From Bolinopsis microptera (Eukaryota; Ctenophora; Tentaculata; Lobata; Bolinopsidae), in contig NC_087077.1 of the NCBI RefSeq assembly GCF_026151205.1, forward strand, positions 7,679,983-7,743,982: a stretch of DNA of 64,000 nucleotides. The letters are read 5' to 3'. Within the stretch, counting starts at the first letter, position 1. Every line of letters begins with the position of its first letter. Below are positions 58,564 through 64,000 of the stretch, one piece after another. The notes under the pieces are model-generated. The model saw nothing but the letters and a program-made list of their open reading frames with translations. It did no database searches and was not told the DNA's origin. The position numbers and the translations under genes were made by a program.

Positions 58564-60452
58564 GTGAGGGTAGTAATGTGAGGGTACTGAAGTGAGGGTA
58601 GCAATGTGAGGGTAGCAATGTGAGGGTAGCAATGTGAGGGTACTGAAGTGAGGGTAACAATGTGAGGGTACTGAAGTGAGGGTAGCAATGTGAGGGTAGC
58701 AATGTGAGGGTAGCAATGTGAGGGTACTGAAGTGAGGGTAACAATGTGAGGGTACTGAAGTGAGGGTAGCAATGTGAGGGTAGCAATGTGAGGGTACTGA
58801 AGTGAGGGTACTGAAGTGAGGGTACTGAAGTGAGGGTAACAATGTGAGGGTACTGAAGTGAGGGTAGCAATGTGAGGGTACTGAAGTGAGGGTACTGAAG
58901 TGAGGGTAACAATGTGAGGGTACTGAAGTGAGGGTACTGAAGTGAGGGTACTGAATTGAGGGTAACAATGTGAGGGTACTGAAGTGAGGGTAGCAATGTG
59001 AGGGTACTGAAGTGAGGGTACTGAAGTGAGGGTAACAATGTGAGGGTACTGAAGTGAGGGTACTGAAGTGAGGGTACTGAAGTGAGGGTAACAATGTGAG
59101 GGTACTGAAGTGAGGGTACTGAAGTGAGGGTACTGAAGTGAGGGTAACAATGTGAGGGTAGCAATGTGAGGGTAGCAATGTGAGGGTACTGAAGTGAGGG
59201 TAACAATGTGAGGGTACTGAAGTGAGGGTAGCAATGTGAGGGTAGCAATGTGAGGGTAGCAATGTGAGGGTACTGAAGTGAGGGTAACAATGTGAGGGTA
59301 CTGAAGTGAGGGTAGCAATGTGAGGGTAGCAATGTGAGGGTAGCAATGTGAGGGTACTGAAGTGAGGGTAACAATGTGAGGGTACTGAAGTGAGGGTAGC
59401 AATGTGAGGGTAGCAATGTGAGGGTAGCAATGTGAGGGTACTGAAGTGAGGGTAACAATGTGAGGGTACTGAAGTGAGGGTAGCAATGTGAGGGTAGCAA
59501 TGTGAGGGTACTGAAGTGAGGGTACTGAAGTGAGGGTACTGAAGTGAGGGTAACAATGTGAGGGTACTGAAGTGAGGGTAGCAATGTGAGGGTACTGAAG
59601 TGAGGGTACTGAAGTGAGGGTAACAATGTGAGGGTACTGAAGTGAGGGTACTGAAGTGAGGGTACTGAAGTGAGGGTAACAATGTGAGGGTACTGAAGTG
59701 AGGATAGCAATGTGAGGGTACTGAAGTGAGGGTACTGAAGTGAGGGTAACAATGTGAGGGTACTGAAGTGAGGGTACTGAAGTGAGGGTACTGAAGTGAG
59801 GGTAACAATGTGAGGGTACTGAAGTGAGGGTACTGAAGTGAGGGTACTGAAGTGAGGGTAACAATGTGAGGGTACTGAAGTGAGGGTAGCAATGTGAGGG
59901 TACTGAAGTGAGGGTACTGAAGTGAGGGTAACAATGTGAGGGTACTGAAGTGAGGGTAGCAATGTGAGGGTACTGAAGTGAGGGTACTGAAGTGAGGGTA
60001 ACAATGTGAGGGTACTGAAGTGAGGGTACTGAAGTGAGGGTACTGAAGTGAGGGTAACAATGTGAGGGTACTGAAGTGAGGGTACTGAAGTGAGGGTACT
60101 GAAGTGAGGGTAACAATGTGAAGGTACTGAAGTGAGGATAGCAATGTGAGGGTACTGAAGTGAGGGTACTGAAGTGAGGGTAGCAATGTGAGGGTACTGA
60201 AGTGAGGGTACTGAAGTGAGGGTACTGAAGTGAGGGTAACAATGTGAGGGTACTGAAGTGAGGGTACTGAAGTGAGGGTACTGAAGTGAGGGTACTGAAG
60301 TGAGGGTAACAATGTGAGGGTACTGAAGTGAGGGTAGCAATGTGAGGGTACTGAAGTGAGGGTAGCAATGTGAGGGTACTGAAGTGAGGGTACTGAAGTG
60401 AGGGTAGCAATGTGAGGGTACTGAAGTGAGGGTACTGAAGTGAGGGTAACAA
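58564..60452. repeat. 14-bp satellite array with higher-order structure
   Basis: About 135 tandem units of TGAGGGTA followed by one of three endings: CTGAAG, GCAATG or ACAATG. Each ACAATG unit closes a block of mostly four, five or six units. Since 14 is not a multiple of 3 and the - strand lacks stops in all phases, three overlapping frames of about 600 codons appear; these are not genes. Confidence 0.97.
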
Positions 60453-60685
60453 TGGTAATTCTCTGGAATAGTAGTGACCGGGATTCATCAAATATACAGT
60501 TATTTTCACTCTACACTTGATATCTAACACTTAATTAACTCTGGCAACAGAAAACATCAGCTCCTGAGACTGCTGAGGAGAACATGTAATCAGAAACCCA
60601 GTCGTTATTCCTGCGTGCCGGAGATATATTAGCTGTGTTGGCACTCGTCTCAGCGGAGTAAGTGTTACTGGTATGTGACTTATTT

Positions 60686-60972
<287 letters not shown>

Positions 60973-60986
60973 TATGTGACTTATTT

Positions 60987-61411
60987 GTAGCGTGAAGTTT
61001 AAAAAAGTGCACTACATCCAGAAACCAAGTGTCCAATAGCCTTCACTGCCAGTAACACTCTCTAGCGCTTTGGCTGCTAAAATTCAAATTCCTGTACTCA
61101 ACTCTCTTACTGATGACAACCGGATGGCAAGTGGCCAAAAACTAAGGAGCTATACGTATTAAAGTTCATGAGTTTGAGGCTTATCCCATGCACAGTGTTT
61201 TTAGGCCCCAAAGGTTTTACTCTATTACGGGTAAACCTAGGATGCTGCAGATTCAACTCTGTACATTCAGACCGTCTGTGCGTGGTGAAGAGCCACATCC
61301 TGCTCGAGGTGGGGCTGCATGCAACTTCAGTGATGGAGTTGTAACTGAACACAGCGGATCTAGGGGTGCACCCCCGAAAAACAAGCCGGGCATCCTCAGA
61401 ACAAGCCCGTG
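60987..61411 (+). other. Probable 5' UTR of the RTE-like LINE
   Basis: GC-richer non-coding sequence leading into the ORF2 frame. Open frames here overlap one another and do not resemble known proteins. Confidence 0.45.
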
Positions 61412-64000
61412 ATGATGGTGATGTGGGTTAATCTAGATGTAACAGATTCCGGAACTATGGGAGCACCATCTGTCATCTTACCGTTTTATTTACTGTACGT
61501 GGGAACATCTACTGATGAAGTAGCTATCAAGGGAGCCATTCCAGTGGCGCAGGTGGCTCACGTGTCACATAGCCAACAGAAAAGAAACATGATGAATAGT
61601 TCTTACAGCACTAGGGTATCAGCCCCTACTTTTGTTTCTGGACGAGAAGGTGGTAATGATTTCACCAACTTAAATCCGAATGGAAGGTTGGTGAATGATG
61701 AGCCTAATCAACCTGAAACACCCAACAGCATAAACGAAAACAACAAAAAAAGTTTATTTTCATGTACCGACATTACCTGGGTAGGCACTCTTAACACTAG
61801 AACGATAAGAACTACCCAGAGGAAACTGGAGATGGTACATCTTTTCGAGAAGAGTGGCGCAGAGATTGTAGGTATCCAAGAGCACAGGATAGTTCATGAA
61901 GAGCCTGTCAGAGTAGAGAGAGTTGGCAAAAGCAGCTATCTAATTACTTCATCAGCTACTAGGAATAGGGCCCAGGCATCAGTGGGCGGAGTGGGATTCA
62001 TCCTAACAAGCAAGGCATTTGACGCAACTACGGAGATAACACCAGTGACGGAGAGAATCCTTAAGATATCTCTCAATTGGAATCCTAAACCAACCTTCGT
62101 CTGTGTCTATGGACCTACGGAGGCAGATAGTGTAGAAGCAGCAGAAAAGTTTCATAACGATCTAAGGTGTGCAGTCTCGCAGATCCCTGCTCACAACTTC
62201 TTGGAGGTGATTGGGGATTTTAACGCTCACCTATCAAAGAGGGACGAGAATGACTGTGGTTGGTATTTCCATGAGAGAACCAACAGAAATGGGGAGCTGC
62301 TTCGGGATACTGCCCTGGAATGTAATCTGGAGATTACAAACACCAGGTTCAGAAAGAAGCGGGGTAAGATGTGGACTCACCTATCGGATGGAACCCTGAA
62401 TAAGTCTCAGATAGACTTTATTCTAGTGAGGAAGAAGTGGAGGAACAGTATCAAAGACACTGAAGTCTACAGTTTCTTTAGTACATTGGGTACTGATCAT
62501 AGATTTGTTTTGTCTAAGATCAAGCTATCTCTTCGACGAGCAAAAAAGCAACCCAAGAAAACCTGGTATAATTGGGGAGCACTAAAATCGGATGAAGACC
62601 TACAGAAGAGATATGCAGTAGAAGTCAAGAATCGGTACTCTGCTTTATGCGAGCAAACCGATGAAAGTGAGGTTACGGAACTGTATGGGCATTTTGTTGA
62701 TGCGATTGCTGATACCAACAAAGCCATACTGCCTAAGAGAGAAAAGAAGAGACGTGACGATTTCGCGGGTGATCAGCGAGTTCAAAACGTGCGTACAGCG
62801 TTGCAGCAAGCAGAGACTGTCTATCACCGGGATCCTAGTAAAGACAGTCGACTGTCTGTTAACGTACTTAAAACTGAACTGGATCAGGTGTACCAGGACA
62901 TCTTTGAAGAAGATCTAGTTGCCAAGGTTAAAAGGGTCGAAATGGCTGCAGACAGATGCAAAAATAAAGAAAGTTGGAATGTCATAAATGAGATTACTGG
63001 TAGGAAGGCCAAGGGGGCAACTCAAATAAGGGGCAACGGAGCCGAAGAGAGGAAGGAAAATTGGCTTAGGCATTTCACGAATCTGTTAGGGAGTACACCT
63101 GATGTGGAAAACGAACATCCTAGGATCGAGACTCAATTTGAAGGACTCAACATCAGTACAGAACCTTTTACTCTAGAGGAGCTCAAAGCTGCTAAACTCA
63201 GGATTAAAGAAGGTAAAGCACCAGGTGATGACGGTATACCACCTGAAGTCCTCAAAAGATGCGACCTGGATGAAATCGTGTTGTCCTTCTGCAACAAAGC
63301 CCTGACAGATGGTATTGCGCCAGATCAGTGGAGGATAAGCAACATCATTCCGGTCCCCAAAAAGGGAGACTTGACAAACCCTGGAAACTGGAGGGGGATA
63401 TCTTTGACTTCACTTGTAGCAAAGACTCTTAATAGAATGGTGCTTAATAGGATCCAGCTGGCTATAGAAGGGGTACTTAGGGACACTCAGAATGGTTTTC
63501 GGGAAGGACGGTCCACTACTAGTCATATCTTGGCACTCAGAAGGATACTAGAGGGGGCTAGACAGAGAAATCTACCGGCAGCTATGGTGTTTGTTGATTT
63601 TAAGAAGGCCTTTGATTCACTTCACCGGGGAATTTTGATGCAAATACTAAAGGCCTATGGGATACCAGACAGTATTGTGGATATCATTAATCTACTCTAT
63701 GTAAACACAAAGGGCAAAGTTATTACACCTGATGGGGATACTGAGCTATTTGATATCCTGGCAGGAGTTCTTCAAGGGGATACTTTAGCACCATACTTGT
63801 TTATTATAGCCCTTGACTATTGCATGAGACAAGCCTTAAGCAAGCACCCTGAAATAGGATTTACCATTAAGCCTTATAGGAGTAGGAGAGTTAAGGCGGA
63901 GAAGATATCAGACACTGGTTTTGCAGATGACATTGCTCTGATAGCAGATACTGTAAAGGAGGCAGAGACGCTGATGCTAGAGGTAGAAAGGGTTGCTGCT
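61412..64000 (+). CDS. RTE-like LINE ORF2 (endonuclease - reverse transcriptase), runs off the window
   Basis: The frame is open from 61364; the first ATG is at 61412 (others at 61415 and 61421). It continues for 863 codons to the last base without a stop. After about 120 residues comes an APE endonuclease: VGTLNTRTI, GIQEHRI (Glu), CVYGPTEADS, VIGDFNAHLSKRDE, SQIDFILVRKKW and GTDHRFVLSK (His). The RT then shows GKAPGDDGIPPEVL, NWRGISLTSLVAKTLNRMVL, QNGFREGRSTTSHI, MVFVDFKKAFDSLH (Asp), GVLQGDTLAPYLFII and TGFADDIALIAD (catalytic ADD). The pattern is close to RTE/craniofacial-development-protein-2-like elements; the clade is not certain. All visible catalytic residues are intact, so the copy may be competent. 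Confidence 0.93.
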   Translation, partial: MMVMWVNLDVTDSGTMGAPSVILPFYLLYVGTSTDEVAIKGAIPVAQVAHVSHSQQKRNMMNSSYSTRVSAPTFVSGREGGNDFTNLNPNGRLVNDEPNQPETPNSINENNKKSLFSCTDITWVGTLNTRTIRTTQRKLEMVHLFEKSGAEIVGIQEHRIVHEEPVRVERVGKSSYLITSSATRNRAQASVGGVGFILTSKAFDATTEITPVTERILKISLNWNPKPTFVCVYGPTEADSVEAAEKFHNDLRCAVSQIPAHNFLEVIGDFNAHLSKRDENDCGWYFHERTNRNGELLRDTALECNLEITNTRFRKKRGKMWTHLSDGTLNKSQIDFILVRKKWRNSIKDTEVYSFFSTLGTDHRFVLSKIKLSLRRAKKQPKKTWYNWGALKSDEDLQKRYAVEVKNRYSALCEQTDESEVTELYGHFVDAIADTNKAILPKREKKRRDDFAGDQRVQNVRTALQQAETVYHRDPSKDSRLSVNVLKTELDQVYQDIFEEDLVAKVKRVEMAADRCKNKESWNVINEITGRKAKGATQIRGNGAEERKENWLRHFTNLLGSTPDVENEHPRIETQFEGLNISTEPFTLEELKAAKLRIKEGKAPGDDGIPPEVLKRCDLDEIVLSFCNKALTDGIAPDQWRISNIIPVPKKGDLTNPGNWRGISLTSLVAKTLNRMVLNRIQLAIEGVLRDTQNGFREGRSTTSHILALRRILEGARQRNLPAAMVFVDFKKAFDSLHRGILMQILKAYGIPDSIVDIINLLYVNTKGKVITPDGDTELFDILAGVLQGDTLAPYLFIIALDYCMRQALSKHPEIGFTIKPYRSRRVKAEKISDTGFADDIALIADTVKEAETLMLEVERVAA
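61412..64000 (+). mobile_element. RTE-like LINE, 3' end outside window
   Basis: The element containing the open EN-RT frame; its 5' boundary may be anywhere from about 60987. The 3' UTR and tail are beyond 64000. Confidence 0.85.

Noticed and set aside
58480-60530. Three overlapping - strand frames of 595-665 codons (PSLQYPHFSTLT repeats)
   Set aside because: They are translations of the 14-bp satellite in three phases; no frame is favoured and no domain exists.

Overview
This 64 kb window is AT-rich animal-type nuclear DNA. It has intron-rich genes with GT-AG splice sites, AATAAA polyadenylation signals, abundant simple repeats, and many non-LTR retrotransposons and small inverted-repeat DNA elements. 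The host proteins are clearly metazoan-like. The repeat mix (L2/CR1-like, RTE-like and RNase H-bearing LINEs, hAT-type MITEs) fits an invertebrate, but I cannot name the species from sequence alone.

Host genes. (1) VCP/p97 ATPase, + strand, 113-2947: the 3' half of the gene in five exons. (2) A PP1-type serine/threonine phosphatase catalytic subunit, - strand, 16985-4130: complete in ten coding exons, 317 aa, convergent with VCP. (3) EIF3B, + strand, 43346-51434: complete in fifteen coding exons, 677 aa. (4) The 3' part of an SLC35E1-like nucleotide-sugar/triose-phosphate-family transporter, - strand, 58056-54949, convergent with EIF3B. I found no tRNA, rRNA or CRISPR features.

The centre, about 17.7-42.8 kb, is a transposon-rich gap between the PP1 and EIF3B genes. 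It holds: a 5'-truncated LINE with an internal RT deletion (18.65-20.17 kb); a near-complete L2/CR1-like LINE on the - strand (21.19-25.03 kb); a second, intact-looking LINE head-to-head with it (25.77-29.80 kb) that has an esterase-like ORF1, a PHD finger in ORF2 and an ATGA ORF overlap; a TA-flanked DNA element (31.48-32.24 kb); a tRNA-like SINE (33.05-33.41 kb); hAT-type MITEs with perfect 8-bp duplications; and an RNase H-bearing LINE inserted in a 22-bp minisatellite (37.13-39.47 kb). Just after that LINE lie three diverged copies of a segment that folds into the same three-way junction with compensatory base changes, followed by A15 and a LINE 3' fragment. I consider these three copies the most interesting object in the window.

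The right end, 58.06-64 kb, has a 1.9 kb satellite of 14-bp units with higher-order order, a GA-tailed insertion flanked by a 14-bp direct repeat, and an RTE-like LINE whose EN-RT frame is open for 863 codons and runs off the window.
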